Assembly: GCA_021774915.1 (NCBI GenBank)
Contig: JAJFIO010000114.1
Coordinates: 1-44,677, forward strand
DNA length: 44,677 nucleotides
DNA from: Alphaproteobacteria bacterium
GTDB taxonomy: Bacteria; Pseudomonadota; Alphaproteobacteria; SMXP01
Direction of reading: 5' to 3'
Made by a program: the position numbers and the translations under genes. The notes under the pieces are model-generated. The model had not been told where the DNA came from, did not search any database, and saw only the letters and a list, made by a program, of their open reading frames with translations. Positions 8,700-16,930 of this stretch are shown one piece after another (the stretch's first letter is position 1; each line of letters starts with the position of its first letter).

Positions 8700-9725
8700 C
8701 TAAAAAACCGGGATGATATCTTCCATCTCAACGTCGGAAATCTCTTTACCTGTAATACCGACTTCGGGGATGGCGGGAAACTCGGTCCCGTATTTGTCGA
8801 GCACACCTTTGAGGTTCAACATGGCATTGCGCCAGTTTTCTTTCTTCTGGTCATAGGTTGGGATTCCAAAGCCGGCTTTACGCGCCACTTCATCGCATGC
8901 GCGTTGATTGGCAATAAAGTCTTGCGGAATATCCCAGAATTCTTCCGGCGGCTCAAACAAAACACCTGACAGGAACAGATAGCCTGCGCGAATCTGCCTG
9001 GTGATGATCGCCTTGTCCTCATCTTTGAGATGCGGATAATCGCGTTCCATCAGCGACATGCAGATCGCCATGTGCCGCCCCTCATCCCGGCCGATATTGC
9101 GAAAAGCCTCCTGGAAAACAGGTTCCGTGCATCCCGCCGCCATCTGATGGAAAATGGTCGCCGCGGCAATCTCTCCCATCAGAAACGAACTGAACAAAAC
9201 AGCGAGACTGTATTTCGGAACGGCGTTCTTATAGCCCTCCCAATAGCGCGCGCCATTGTAGTAAAGCCATTTAACGTTTTTCTGTGCTCTCAGACCCAGC
9301 TCCGATTTGGGCTCATGGGTCAGGTAACTCGTCGATCCCAAAAGTTTTGTGATTGCCAAGCCGCACATCTGTTCATGGTTCTGCTCATCACGGGTTACGG
9401 AGAAAAAACATCTGCGCACCGGATCCTCTTCGTGGGCCTCATAGGTTTTGATCAGCGCAGCTGCAAAAACCGGCGGGGCAGAAGCATCAAATACAGACAA
9501 GATGGACCACCAATAGGCGATCGCTTCACGCTCTTCCCATGAATATTTCTCGACATCGAACGTATCCCAACTCAATTTCGTCGGATCCCAGTTTTCGCGC
9601 TGGGCGGCTTCCCATATCTCCTCCATCTTTTTGGTTTTGGATTCCCAACTCAGAGGATAGACATTGGGCTGCTGCGTTTCAGGAGGAAACTCAACCTTAT
9701 GGGCGATTCTGTCTTTGGGGCTCAC
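8700..9725 (-). CDS. R2-like ferritin-fold diiron oxygenase, possible replacement for the PaaABC epoxidase
   Basis: 341 residues from the GTG at 9725, chosen because GAGGAG lies 8-9 bp upstream. A full carboxylate-bridged diiron ligand set is visible: probable D80, then E114-x2-H117 (DEQNH), E185 (GEIAAAT) and E215-x2-H218 (DEGRH). Spacings are like ribonucleotide-reductase R2 and AurF-type oxygenases. It does not resemble PaaA or BoxB as I know them, and I cannot assign a named family. It is paired with a reductase gene downstream and sits inside the paa region. Upstream (63-100 bp) it carries the same operator as paaZ-paaX. I infer that it oxygenates an aromatic CoA ester, perhaps phenylacetyl-CoA, but that is untested. 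Confidence 0.8.
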   Translation of the reverse strand: MSPKDRIAHKVEFPPETQQPNVYPLSWESKTKKMEEIWEAAQRENWDPTKLSWDTFDVEKYSWEEREAIAYWWSILSVFDASAPPVFAAALIKTYEAHEEDPVRRCFFSVTRDEQNHEQMCGLAITKLLGSTSYLTHEPKSELGLRAQKNVKWLYYNGARYWEGYKNAVPKYSLAVLFSSFLMGEIAAATIFHQMAAGCTEPVFQEAFRNIGRDEGRHMAICMSLMERDYPHLKDEDKAIITRQIRAGYLFLSGVLFEPPEEFWDIPQDFIANQRACDEVARKAGFGIPTYDQKKENWRNAMLNLKGVLDKYGTEFPAIPEVGITGKEISDVEMEDIIPVF

Positions 9726-9787
9726 GGCACGTTCTCCTCGTTTAATCTTTCCCTGGCGGGCCGGATGACCTTCGCTAGGGCGCAATA

Positions 9788-9825
9788 TGATACATTATAT
9801 TTATAATATCAATATTTTTGTATCA
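9788..9825. promoter_or_regulatory. Dyad operator 2 upstream of the diiron oxygenase gene (TGATACA-N24-TGTATCA)
   Basis: TGATACA at 9788-9794 and TGTATCA at 9819-9825 repeat the half-sites and the exact 24-bp AT-rich spacer of operator 1. The right half includes the stop codon of the minus-strand tetR gene (9823-9825), so the site is squeezed between tetR and the diiron gene and must control the latter. Its recurrence only at these two places links the diiron and reductase pair to the paaZ/paaX regulon. Confidence 0.78.
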
Positions 9826-10461
9826 CTTAAGGGCGCTTTCTGGCTCTTTGGACTCAAATGCCAGAAAATGGCCATTTTTCAGCCCTCCTATGAAAAGATC
9901 TGCAGCCAGATCAGCAATCTGTTCGCTGGTCAGCCCCTTTGCGGGGTCAAACCATGTGTAAGTCCAGTTGATCATCCCTAAAAATAACATCGAAAACACA
10001 GTGAGATTGGCTCTTGAAGCGTGCCCACCCCCTAAAATATCGCCGATAAGGGTGGAGATGAGACTCACCACACCGTCCTCTTGAGCAATGATGAGATCCC
10101 GATCCTCTGCACCCAACGCCTCAAGCTCATTGAGCAAGACGATATGCTTGGCTTTCGCCTTCTCATAAAGCTGTAAAAAATCCCGCGTCAGATGACGGAA
10201 TTTATCTTCCGGGTCGCCCGACCCCCTAACGATGGCGCGCGCGGTCTGGCTCAGCGCCCTTGTATGTCCCTCCACCGAACAAAACAACATTTCCCGTTTT
10301 GATGAGAAATAATGGTAAAGCAAGGACTTTGATATTTTACACGATGCGGCTATTTCGGATATCGAAGTTTTATGAAACCCGTGTGCGGCGAAGAGCTCCG
10401 TAGAAGTATCGATGATATGCTGTCGTCGTTCGTCATAATCGGCAGATTGGGTCCGCGCCAT
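9823..10461 (-). CDS. TetR-family transcriptional regulator
   Basis: 212 residues. The N-terminal helix-turn-helix domain (about 12-58) reads IIDTSTELFAAHGFHKTSIS then SKSLLYHYFSSKREML, a classical TetR signature. The remainder is a helical ligand-binding and dimerisation domain that ends in DLAADLFIGGLKNG. It is the last gene of the minus-strand paaG-paaJ-paaK-tetR operon, 43 bp after paaK, with GGGGAG before the ATG. TetR regulators called PaaR control paa genes in several beta- and alphaproteobacteria, so this may be one, working with or competing with PaaX. Its stop codon overlaps operator 2. No ligand can be predicted from the sequence. Confidence 0.88.
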   Translation of the reverse strand: MARTQSADYDERRQHIIDTSTELFAAHGFHKTSISEIAASCKISKSLLYHYFSSKREMLFCSVEGHTRALSQTARAIVRGSGDPEDKFRHLTRDFLQLYEKAKAKHIVLLNELEALGAEDRDLIIAQEDGVVSLISTLIGDILGGGHASRANLTVFSMLFLGMINWTYTWFDPAKGLTSEQIADLAADLFIGGLKNGHFLAFESKEPESALK

Positions 10462-10504
10462 GTCACATGACTCCCCTTCTCAATAACATCTGATGGGGCG
10501 CCGC

Positions 10505-11821
10505 TCAGGCGGGTCTGGTTCTTGCGTGACGCATATCAATCACACGGGCCGCTTTTCCTTCAGATCTTTCCAGTTTCATAGGCTCTTCCACATGAACCGT
10601 CGTACTCACCCCGACCATCACCTTGATTTGGTGCTTGAGATCCTGCGCGGTATTTAGGCGGTTTTGAGTATCTACCGCACCTTGTAAAGAGGAACATTCC
10701 ACGCGCACAGTGAGGGAGTCGAGCGCTCCTTCGCGGTGGATCTCCAGAACATAATGAGGCGACAAGCGATCATCTTTCAAGATCAGCTCTTCGATCTGTG
10801 TGGGAAAAACGTTCACGCCTCGGATGATCATCATATCATCACTGCGCCCTCTTATGCGACCCATGCGCCGCATAGAGCGCGCCGTGCCGGGAAGCAGACG
10901 CGTGAGATCCCGTGTTCGATAACGGATGACCGGCATTGCTTCTTTGGTAAGAGACGTAAAAACCAACTCGCCTTCCTCACCATCTTCCAACACGTCGCCT
11001 GTTTCGGGATTGATAATCTCGGGATAAAAATGATCTTCCCAGATATGAGGGCCGTCTTTTGTTTCTATGCATTCATTGGCGACGCCGGGTCCCATCACTT
11101 CCGACAGGCCATAAATATCGACAGCGTCGATATTAAAACGCCCCTCGATTTCCCGGCGCATTTCATCCGTCCATGGCTCCGCCCCGAAAATACCAACGCG
11201 CAGAGAAACTTCGCGCGAATCAAGCCCCTGGCGCATAAACTCATCGGCCAGAGCCAACATATAGGACGGTGTCACCATGATGATATCGGGTTTAAAATCC
11301 TGCATCAGTTGCACCTGGCGCTCCGTCGCCCCGCCCGACATCGGAACTACCGTGCAGCCCAATCGCTCCGCGCCGTAATGCGCCCCCAATCCGCCGGTAA
11401 AAAGCCCGTAGCCATAGGCGACATGAACCATATCGCCCGGCTTGCCACCCGCCGCCCGAATGGAGCGGGCGACGACATCAGCCCAGATATCAATATCGTT
11501 TTTGGTGTAACCGACAACCGTGGGCTTGCCGGTGGTGCCGCTTGATGCATGAATGCGCGCAACCTTTTCACGCGGCACGGCAAACATGCCGAAGGGATAA
11601 TTCGCCCGCAGATCGTCTTTTACCGTAAACGGAAAGAGACTAAGATCTTTCAAAGACTTCAGATCGCCGGGATGCACGCCTTTGTCTTCAAAAGCCTTGC
11701 GGTAAAAAGGAACATTGTCATACGTGTGCACAAGCGTCTTTTTCATCCGCTTAAGCTGAACCGCAGCAATCTCATCCCGAGACGCCTTTTCCAGATGATC
11801 TAATCTCGAGCAATCCGGCAT
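10505..11821 (-). CDS. paaK: Phenylacetate-CoA ligase
   Basis: 438 residues from the ATG at 11821, preceded by GGGAGGGAGG; E. coli PaaK has 437. It is an AMP-forming adenylating enzyme with the phosphate loop ASSGTTGKPTVVGYTKND, the PaaK signatures YGYGLFTGGLGAHYGAERLG and VDIYGLSEVMGPGVANEC, the hinge motif GRSDDMMIIRGVNVFP and the C-terminal domain ending in GKAARVIDMR. It converts phenylacetate, ATP and CoA into phenylacetyl-CoA in the cytosol, the committed entry into the pathway. The gene lies 37 bp downstream of the thiolase gene. Close analogues such as hydroxyphenylacetate or indoleacetate could also be accepted, which the sequence cannot decide. Confidence 0.94.
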   Translation of the reverse strand: MPDCSRLDHLEKASRDEIAAVQLKRMKKTLVHTYDNVPFYRKAFEDKGVHPGDLKSLKDLSLFPFTVKDDLRANYPFGMFAVPREKVARIHASSGTTGKPTVVGYTKNDIDIWADVVARSIRAAGGKPGDMVHVAYGYGLFTGGLGAHYGAERLGCTVVPMSGGATERQVQLMQDFKPDIIMVTPSYMLALADEFMRQGLDSREVSLRVGIFGAEPWTDEMRREIEGRFNIDAVDIYGLSEVMGPGVANECIETKDGPHIWEDHFYPEIINPETGDVLEDGEEGELVFTSLTKEAMPVIRYRTRDLTRLLPGTARSMRRMGRIRGRSDDMMIIRGVNVFPTQIEELILKDDRLSPHYVLEIHREGALDSLTVRVECSSLQGAVDTQNRLNTAQDLKHQIKVMVGVSTTVHVEEPMKLERSEGKAARVIDMRHARTRPA

Positions 11822-11858
11822 TGGCCTAAAGCCTCCCTCCCCGTCTATCAATTAATGG

Positions 11859-13064
11859 TCACACCCGTTCGAAGATGGCGGCGATGCCCTGCCCCACGCC
11901 AATACACATGGTGCAGAGAGCATAGCGGCCCTGGCGGCGCTTCAGTTCAAGACAGGCGGTCAGCGCCAGGCGCGCGCCGCTCATACCCAGAGGGTGGCCA
12001 AGAGCAATGGCGCCGCCATGAGGATTGACGTGCGGTGCATCATCGGCCAACCCGAGCGCGCGCATCACTGCCAAGGATTGCGCCGCAAAAGCTTCATTCA
12101 GTTCAATGACGTTCATATCGTTAATATTCAGACCGGCTTGGCCCAGGAGTTTCTTCGTCGCGGGCACAGGGCCGACTCCCATGATGCGCGGGGGCACACC
12201 GTGTACGGCACTGCCGACAAAGCGCGCACGCACGTTGAGATCATATTCCTTGACCGCTTTTTCCGAGGCGACGATCATCGCGCATGCGCCGTCATTGACG
12301 CCCGATGCATTGCCTGCGGTAATAGTCCCGCCGGCCTTAAACGGGGTCGGCAGAGAGCTTAGCTTTTCAAGTTTGGTTTCAGGTCGCGGATGCTCATCGC
12401 GCGTGATGTCCTTTTCTTGTTGGCGGGAAACGCGCACGCGCACGGGAATGATCTCGTCATCGAATATGCCTGCTTCTTGAGCCGCCCCCGCCTTTTGCTG
12501 CGAGCGCCAAGCGAACTGATCCTGGTCTTCTCGTGAAATCTGAAAATCTGTCGCCACATTTTCCGCCGTCTCAGGCATAGAATCCACACCGTAGTGCTTT
12601 TCCATCAGCTTATTCACGAAGCGCCAGCCGATCGTGGTGTCATAGATTTCCGCCTTGCGCGAAAACGCGCCCTCCGCCTTGCCCATCACAAAAGGCGCAC
12701 GGCTCATGCTCTCCACACCGCCGGCAATCACCAGATCCGCCTCGCCGCATTTCACCAGACGCGCCGCCTGAGCGATGGCATCGAGTCCCGATCCGCACAA
12801 ACGGTTCACGGTTGCGCCCGGCACCACTTCCGGCAGGCCGCTGAGCAGAACCGCCATGCGCGCCACATTGCGATTGTCCTCGCCCGCCTGATTGGCGCAG
12901 CCCAGAATCACATCATCAAGACGCGCCCAATCCACTTGTGAAGTGCGCTCCATCAGTGCGCGCAAAGGCACCGCCGCCAAGTCATCAGGGCGAACAGAAG
13001 ACAGCGCGCCGCCATACCGCCCAATCGGGGTGCGCACACCATCACATATAAAAGCATCATTCAT
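11859..13064 (-). CDS. paaJ: 3-oxoadipyl-CoA / 3-oxo-5,6-dehydrosuberyl-CoA thiolase
   Basis: 401 residues, the same length as E. coli PaaJ. All thiolase catalytic elements are present: nucleophile C90 in VNRLCGSGLDA, the GHPLGMSGAR histidine, and the C-terminal cysteine in CIGVGQG. The segment AGGVESMSRAPFVMGKAEGA and the full-length match identify the PaaJ/PcaF beta-ketoadipyl-CoA thiolase group. In phenylacetate catabolism the enzyme acts twice, first on the C8 dehydrosuberyl-CoA and later on 3-oxoadipyl-CoA to give succinyl-CoA and acetyl-CoA. It is co-oriented with paaG (17 bp away) and paaK. PcaF cannot be excluded on sequence alone, but the neighbours favour PaaJ. Confidence 0.93.
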   Translation of the reverse strand: MNDAFICDGVRTPIGRYGGALSSVRPDDLAAVPLRALMERTSQVDWARLDDVILGCANQAGEDNRNVARMAVLLSGLPEVVPGATVNRLCGSGLDAIAQAARLVKCGEADLVIAGGVESMSRAPFVMGKAEGAFSRKAEIYDTTIGWRFVNKLMEKHYGVDSMPETAENVATDFQISREDQDQFAWRSQQKAGAAQEAGIFDDEIIPVRVRVSRQQEKDITRDEHPRPETKLEKLSSLPTPFKAGGTITAGNASGVNDGACAMIVASEKAVKEYDLNVRARFVGSAVHGVPPRIMGVGPVPATKKLLGQAGLNINDMNVIELNEAFAAQSLAVMRALGLADDAPHVNPHGGAIALGHPLGMSGARLALTACLELKRRQGRYALCTMCIGVGQGIAAIFERV

Positions 13065-13081
13065 CTTAGCTGAATCTCCAC

Positions 13082-13873
13082 TTAACTGCCGGTATAATGC
13101 GGCGTTCTCTTGCCTAAAAATGCCGCCACGCCTTCGGCATAATCGTCCGAATTACCCGCCTGGCGCTGAAGCTCTTCCTCAACATCAAGCTGCGCCTCCA
13201 GCGTATTTTCCAGCGACAGCGCCAGCGCTTTTTTGGTGAGGCCGTACCCTAAGGTCGGTTGACCGGCCATTTCCAATACCAGTTTTTCCGCCTCACCCAT
13301 CAAATCCTCATCAGGGTACGCTTTCCAGATCATCCCCCAGTCGGCCGCCTGCACCCCCGTGATCGGCGTTGCCAACATCGCGATGGCCTTGGCCCGCGGC
13401 AGACCAATGAGCCGGGGCAGGAAAAACGTGCCGCCGCTGTCGGGGATCAGCCCCAGCTTTGAAAAGGCCTGAATAAAACGCGCCCCTTCCGCCGCCAGAA
13501 CGATATCGCACGCCAGCGCGAGATTGGCGCCCGCCCCGGCTGCCGTGCCGTTCACCGCGCAGAGGGTTGGTTTAGGCAAAGAGACGAGTTTAAGAATAAG
13601 GGGGTTATAGCCTTGCCTCAGCGATGCGCCGAGATCCGTTTTCGCGCCTTGGGCTTTGACCGCGCGATCATTGAGGTCTTGACCCGAACAAAAGCCCCGC
13701 CCCGCCCCCGTCAGCAGCACCGCGCGAATATCATCGCGCGTCGCCGCCTCATCCAGCGCCGCGCCCAGCTCCTCCAGCATCTGCCGGGTGACCGCGTTCA
13801 GCCGCTCTGGGCGATTGAGCGTCAGTTTAGCCACCCCCGCCTCAACGGTGAAAAGAATGGTTTCAAAGGTCAT
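13082..13873 (-). CDS. paaG: 1,2-epoxyphenylacetyl-CoA isomerase (oxepin-CoA forming)
   Basis: 263 residues, against 262 in E. coli PaaG, with close similarity throughout: LTLNRPERLNAVTRQML, LLTGAGRGFCSGQDLNDR, YNPLILKLVSLPKPTLCAVNG and FSKLGLIPDSGGTFFLPRL. The catalytic aspartate of the PaaG isomerase group sits in IPDSGG, and the two hydratase glutamates are absent, as expected for an isomerase. It turns the ring epoxide made by the oxygenase into the seven-membered oxepin-CoA that PaaZ opens. It is first in the minus-strand paaG-paaJ-paaK-tetR operon and diverges from the CoA-ligase operon. The ATG at 13873 has AAAAGGGG upstream. Its presence implies that an arene epoxide is formed in this organism. 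Confidence 0.92.
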   Translation of the reverse strand: MTFETILFTVEAGVAKLTLNRPERLNAVTRQMLEELGAALDEAATRDDIRAVLLTGAGRGFCSGQDLNDRAVKAQGAKTDLGASLRQGYNPLILKLVSLPKPTLCAVNGTAAGAGANLALACDIVLAAEGARFIQAFSKLGLIPDSGGTFFLPRLIGLPRAKAIAMLATPITGVQAADWGMIWKAYPDEDLMGEAEKLVLEMAGQPTLGYGLTKKALALSLENTLEAQLDVEEELQRQAGNSDDYAEGVAAFLGKRTPHYTGS

Positions 13874-14141
13874 AGTGTTTAACGCCCCTTTTCACGCGCG
13901 CCCTCGCCCAGGCTGAAAACCCCAGAAACTCGGGAAATATTAATTAACCGACCGATCATTCATATTTTAAAATCAAGTCCCTGTCTATGGCAGATTAAAT
14001 GACAAGAGGCGCCGCTAGCCCAAACCAGCCTGTTGTGTTTACTCTCAAACACCAGAGGATATATTTTAAGCTTAAATCTTTATCGAGCGTGTGGTACAGG
14101 CAATCATTCACTCTCCCCTTAAACTTCGGCACCGCAAAACC
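13874..14141. promoter_or_regulatory. Divergent promoter region between paaG and the CoA-ligase operon
   Basis: 268 bp without a convincing gene. It is AT-rich around 13939-13975, with TTAACCGACCGATCATTC near 13942 and the short palindrome ATTTTAAAAT near 13965. ACCGACCG resembles half of some TetR-type operators, but no matching second half is present. The TGATACA/TGTATCA operator is absent here, so the paaG operon is probably not controlled in the same way as paaZ. A GTG at 14091 would extend the ligase into this region. Confidence 0.4.
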
Positions 14142-15755
14142 ATGACCGTGTATCGCGAATTCATCAAATCAAATCTCGACTTCTCAACGAGGCCTTTTTT
14201 GTGCTTGCCGGAAGGCGCAGGAGATCTGACCTATGGCGCCGCAGGGACCCAAGTGGAAGACCTGCGCGCCTGCTATTCACAAGCCGCTTACGGCCTGGGC
14301 CACAGGGTCTGTTTGGTCCTCGACAACCGGCCGGAGTTTTTCATCCATTTTTTAGCCTTAAACGCTTTGGGCGTCAGCGTCATCCCGGTTAGCGCCGGAC
14401 TGAGACCAGAAGAGATCGCTTTCATTTTCGAGCGCAGCGATACCGATCTCGTGGTCAGCCTCGATCAGCACAAGAGCCTGGTGGCAGAAGCCATTCGACA
14501 GTGCGATACAGCTATTCCCCTTGCGGCCTTAGAACACCTTTCTCCAGTGCCCAAGCCCTTTTCGCAGGCACGGCGCGGCGCGCCGGATCTGGCCAGCGAA
14601 GCCGCCATGCTGTTCACCTCGGGCACAACAGGCAAGCCGAAGGGATGTCTTCTTTCCAATGAGTACTTTACCGGCCTTGGGCGCTGGTATGCTGATATGG
14701 GGGGATTGTGCGCTCTGGAGCCGGGTGCGGAACGCCTGATCACGCCGCTGCCGGTCAGCCATATGAACGCCATGGCCTGCTCGTTCATGGCCATGCTTAT
14801 GTCTGGCGGATGCATCATTCAGCTTGACCGTTTTCACCCCTCAACCTGGTGGGCTAGCGTGCGCGAGGCGCGCGCCACGATCCTCCATTATCTGGGCGTC
14901 ATGCCGGCCATGCTCCTCAATGCTCCGCCAGAGGAAGAAGATGATTTCAGTGCCCAGATTAAATTTGGATTTGGCGCCGGCGTCGACCCCAAGCATCACC
15001 GTACTTTTGAAGAGCGCTTCGGCTTTCCGCTGATCGAAGCCTGGGCCATGTCTGAGACCGGTGCGGGGGCCTGCATTGCGGCCACCCAAGAGCCGCGCCA
15101 TGTGGGCACACGCTGCTTTGGCAAAGCCTTGCCCGGCCTTGAAACCCGGATGGTTGACGAACAGGGCGAAGACGTGGTCCAAGGCACGCCCGGCGAACTT
15201 CTGGTGCGCCGCAAAGGGCCCAACCCGCGGCAATATTTCTTCAGTGGCTATTACAAGGACGCCCAAGCCACGGCGCAAGCCTGGGAGGGCGGATGGTTTC
15301 ACACCGGCGATGTCGTGCGCAAAGATAGCGAGGGATATTATTATTTCGTCGATCGGCGCAAAAACATTATCCGCCGCAGCGGTGAAAACATCGCCGCGGT
15401 CGAAGTTGAAGGCGTTTTGATGCAAAGCTCCCTTGTCGAGAACTGCGCCGTGGCCCCCATCCCGGACGAGATCCGGGGAGAAGAAGTGATGGCGTTGATC
15501 GTCGTCGTGCAAGGACAAGCAAAAACGATAGAGACGGCTGAAAAAATTGCCGCTTCTTGCCGGGGCGCTCTCGCCTATTACAAAGCACCCGGCTACATTG
15601 CCTTGGTCGATAGCTTGCCGATGACGGGTTCGCAAAAGTTACAACGCGGCAGGATTAAAGAAATCTGCCGTGATCTGGCGGCGCGTGGGGAGTGTTTTGA
15701 TCTGACCCCCATGAAATCACGCTCACGGCAAAACAACAAAGGCGCACGCGCGTGA
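14142..15755 (+). CDS. AMP-forming acyl/aryl-CoA ligase
   Basis: 537 residues from the ATG at 14142; a GTG at 14091 in frame would add 17 residues, and neither has a strong ribosome-binding site. ANL-superfamily signatures are clear: phosphate loop MLFTSGTTGKPKGCLLSNE, adenine motif EAWAMSETGAGAC, GGWFHTGDVVRKDSEGYYYF, hinge VDRRKNIIRRSGENIAAVEV and the C-terminal lysine region PMTGSQKLQRGRIKE. It is distinct from PaaK. It leads a four-gene operon (ligase, thiolase-like, DUF35, SDR) in which every junction overlaps. In my reconstruction it activates dioxindole-3-acetate or indole-3-acetate to the CoA ester, which the next two proteins would cleave. The substrate is inferred from context only. 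Confidence 0.85.
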   Translation: MTVYREFIKSNLDFSTRPFLCLPEGAGDLTYGAAGTQVEDLRACYSQAAYGLGHRVCLVLDNRPEFFIHFLALNALGVSVIPVSAGLRPEEIAFIFERSDTDLVVSLDQHKSLVAEAIRQCDTAIPLAALEHLSPVPKPFSQARRGAPDLASEAAMLFTSGTTGKPKGCLLSNEYFTGLGRWYADMGGLCALEPGAERLITPLPVSHMNAMACSFMAMLMSGGCIIQLDRFHPSTWWASVREARATILHYLGVMPAMLLNAPPEEEDDFSAQIKFGFGAGVDPKHHRTFEERFGFPLIEAWAMSETGAGACIAATQEPRHVGTRCFGKALPGLETRMVDEQGEDVVQGTPGELLVRRKGPNPRQYFFSGYYKDAQATAQAWEGGWFHTGDVVRKDSEGYYYFVDRRKNIIRRSGENIAAVEVEGVLMQSSLVENCAVAPIPDEIRGEEVMALIVVVQGQAKTIETAEKIAASCRGALAYYKAPGYIALVDSLPMTGSQKLQRGRIKEICRDLAARGECFDLTPMKSRSRQNNKGARA

Positions 15756-16930
15756 CTATGACACCGAAATCTTTTGAAGGCGTGGCCCTGGTGGCCCCGG
15801 TAGCTGTGCCTTATGTCCGCCATTCAGATCATGGCGCCGCGTGGTTCATCGGCCGGGCGCTCAAATCTATGATCACCACCACCGGACTTGAAAAATCAGA
15901 CGTGGACGGACTGGCCATTGCCAGCTTTTCTCTGGCTCCGGACACGGCGGTGGTTTTAAGCGAACATTTCGGCCTCACCCCGCGTTTTTTGGAACACATT
16001 CCCATGGGTGGCGCCAGCGGCATTGTCGCCCTGCGCCGGGCGGCGCGCGCCATCCAGGCGGGGGATGCCGAAGTTGTAGCGTGCATCGGCGGCGACACCA
16101 TGGCCAAGGGCGGTTTTGCCGATCTCATTTCCAATTTCAGCCGCTTCTCAACAGATGCGGTCTTCCCTTACGGCGCGGCGGGACCCAATGGCGTATTTGC
16201 GGGCATCACCCAGAACTATATGGCGCGCTATGGCGTTACCCGGGCAGATTTTGGCCGGGTCTGCCTGTCCCAGCGCCGCAACGCCCAAAGCTTTCCCCAT
16301 GCCCTGCTGCAAAAACCCATGACCATGGAGGATTACCTGAACGCCCGGCCCATTGCCGGTCCGCTGCATCTTTTTGACTGCGTGATGCCCTGCGCCGGGG
16401 CTGACGGCTTTCTCGTGATGTCCACAGACAGGGCAAAAAAACTGGGCCAGCCCTATGCGGAAATTTTAAGCGCCGAAGAATTGCATAACGCTTATCCGGA
16501 AGACCCTATTGCCACGAGAGGCGGCTGGGCGCTCTATCGCGACGCCCTCTATGATGCCGCCGGAGCGGGGCCCGGCGATATGGATTTTCTTCAGACCTAT
16601 GACGATTACCCGGTGATTGTGATGATGCAGATCGAAGACTTAGGCTTTTGCGCCAAGGGCGAGGCGGCCCGCTTTGTCCGCGAAACCTCTCTTGATGTTG
16701 ACGGCGGCGGCCTGCCCCACAACACGTCCGGAGGCCAGCTCTCCTGCGGGCAGGCGGGGGCGGCGGGGGGTTTTCTCGGACTGGTGGAAGGTCTGGCCCA
16801 AGTGACCGGGCAGGCCTTGGGCCAAGCGGTTTCAGACGCCCGTATCGGACTTGTCAGCGGCTATGGCATGGTCACTTATGACCGCTGCCTCTCGAGCGCC
16901 GCGGTCATTATTGCGCGGGGGCCACAATGA
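15752..16930 (+). CDS. Thiolase-like protein lacking thiolase catalytic residues, candidate retro-aldolase (Ltp2-like)
   Basis: 392 residues with a thiolase/SCP-x fold (AIASFSLAPDTAVVLSEHFG, CIGGDTMAKGG and TYDDYPVIVMMQIEDLGF are recognisable). The region that should carry the nucleophilic cysteine reads IPMGGASGIVALRRA, with no cysteine. The GHP histidine motif is replaced by SCGQAGAAGG, and the HDCF-type motif reads TYDDYP. Such proteins paired with a DUF35 partner, as in steroid side-chain Ltp2-ChsH2, are acyl-CoA retro-aldolases and not thiolases. The DUF35 partner is the next gene, with an ATGA overlap. I infer cleavage of a 3-hydroxyacyl-CoA, perhaps dioxindole-3-acetyl-CoA to isatin and acetyl-CoA. 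The start is a GTG overlapping the ligase stop; an ATG lies 6 bp further in. Confidence 0.82.
   Translation: MTMTPKSFEGVALVAPVAVPYVRHSDHGAAWFIGRALKSMITTTGLEKSDVDGLAIASFSLAPDTAVVLSEHFGLTPRFLEHIPMGGASGIVALRRAARAIQAGDAEVVACIGGDTMAKGGFADLISNFSRFSTDAVFPYGAAGPNGVFAGITQNYMARYGVTRADFGRVCLSQRRNAQSFPHALLQKPMTMEDYLNARPIAGPLHLFDCVMPCAGADGFLVMSTDRAKKLGQPYAEILSAEELHNAYPEDPIATRGGWALYRDALYDAAGAGPGDMDFLQTYDDYPVIVMMQIEDLGFCAKGEAARFVRETSLDVDGGGLPHNTSGGQLSCGQAGAAGGFLGLVEGLAQVTGQALGQAVSDARIGLVSGYGMVTYDRCLSSAAVIIARGPQ

Noticed and set aside
10736-11545. A 269-codon open frame on the plus strand opposite paaK
   Set aside because: It is antisense to a full-length conserved paaK and shows no family motif or ribosome-binding site.
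13935-13960. TTAACCGACCGATCATTC as a TetR operator before paaG
   Set aside because: Only one half resembles an ACCGACCG-type site and no inverted partner is present, so it was not called as an operator.
15752-16930. Calling the thiolase-like protein an acetyl-CoA acetyltransferase
   Set aside because: Neither the nucleophilic cysteine nor the GHP histidine is present, so thiolase chemistry is unlikely despite the fold.
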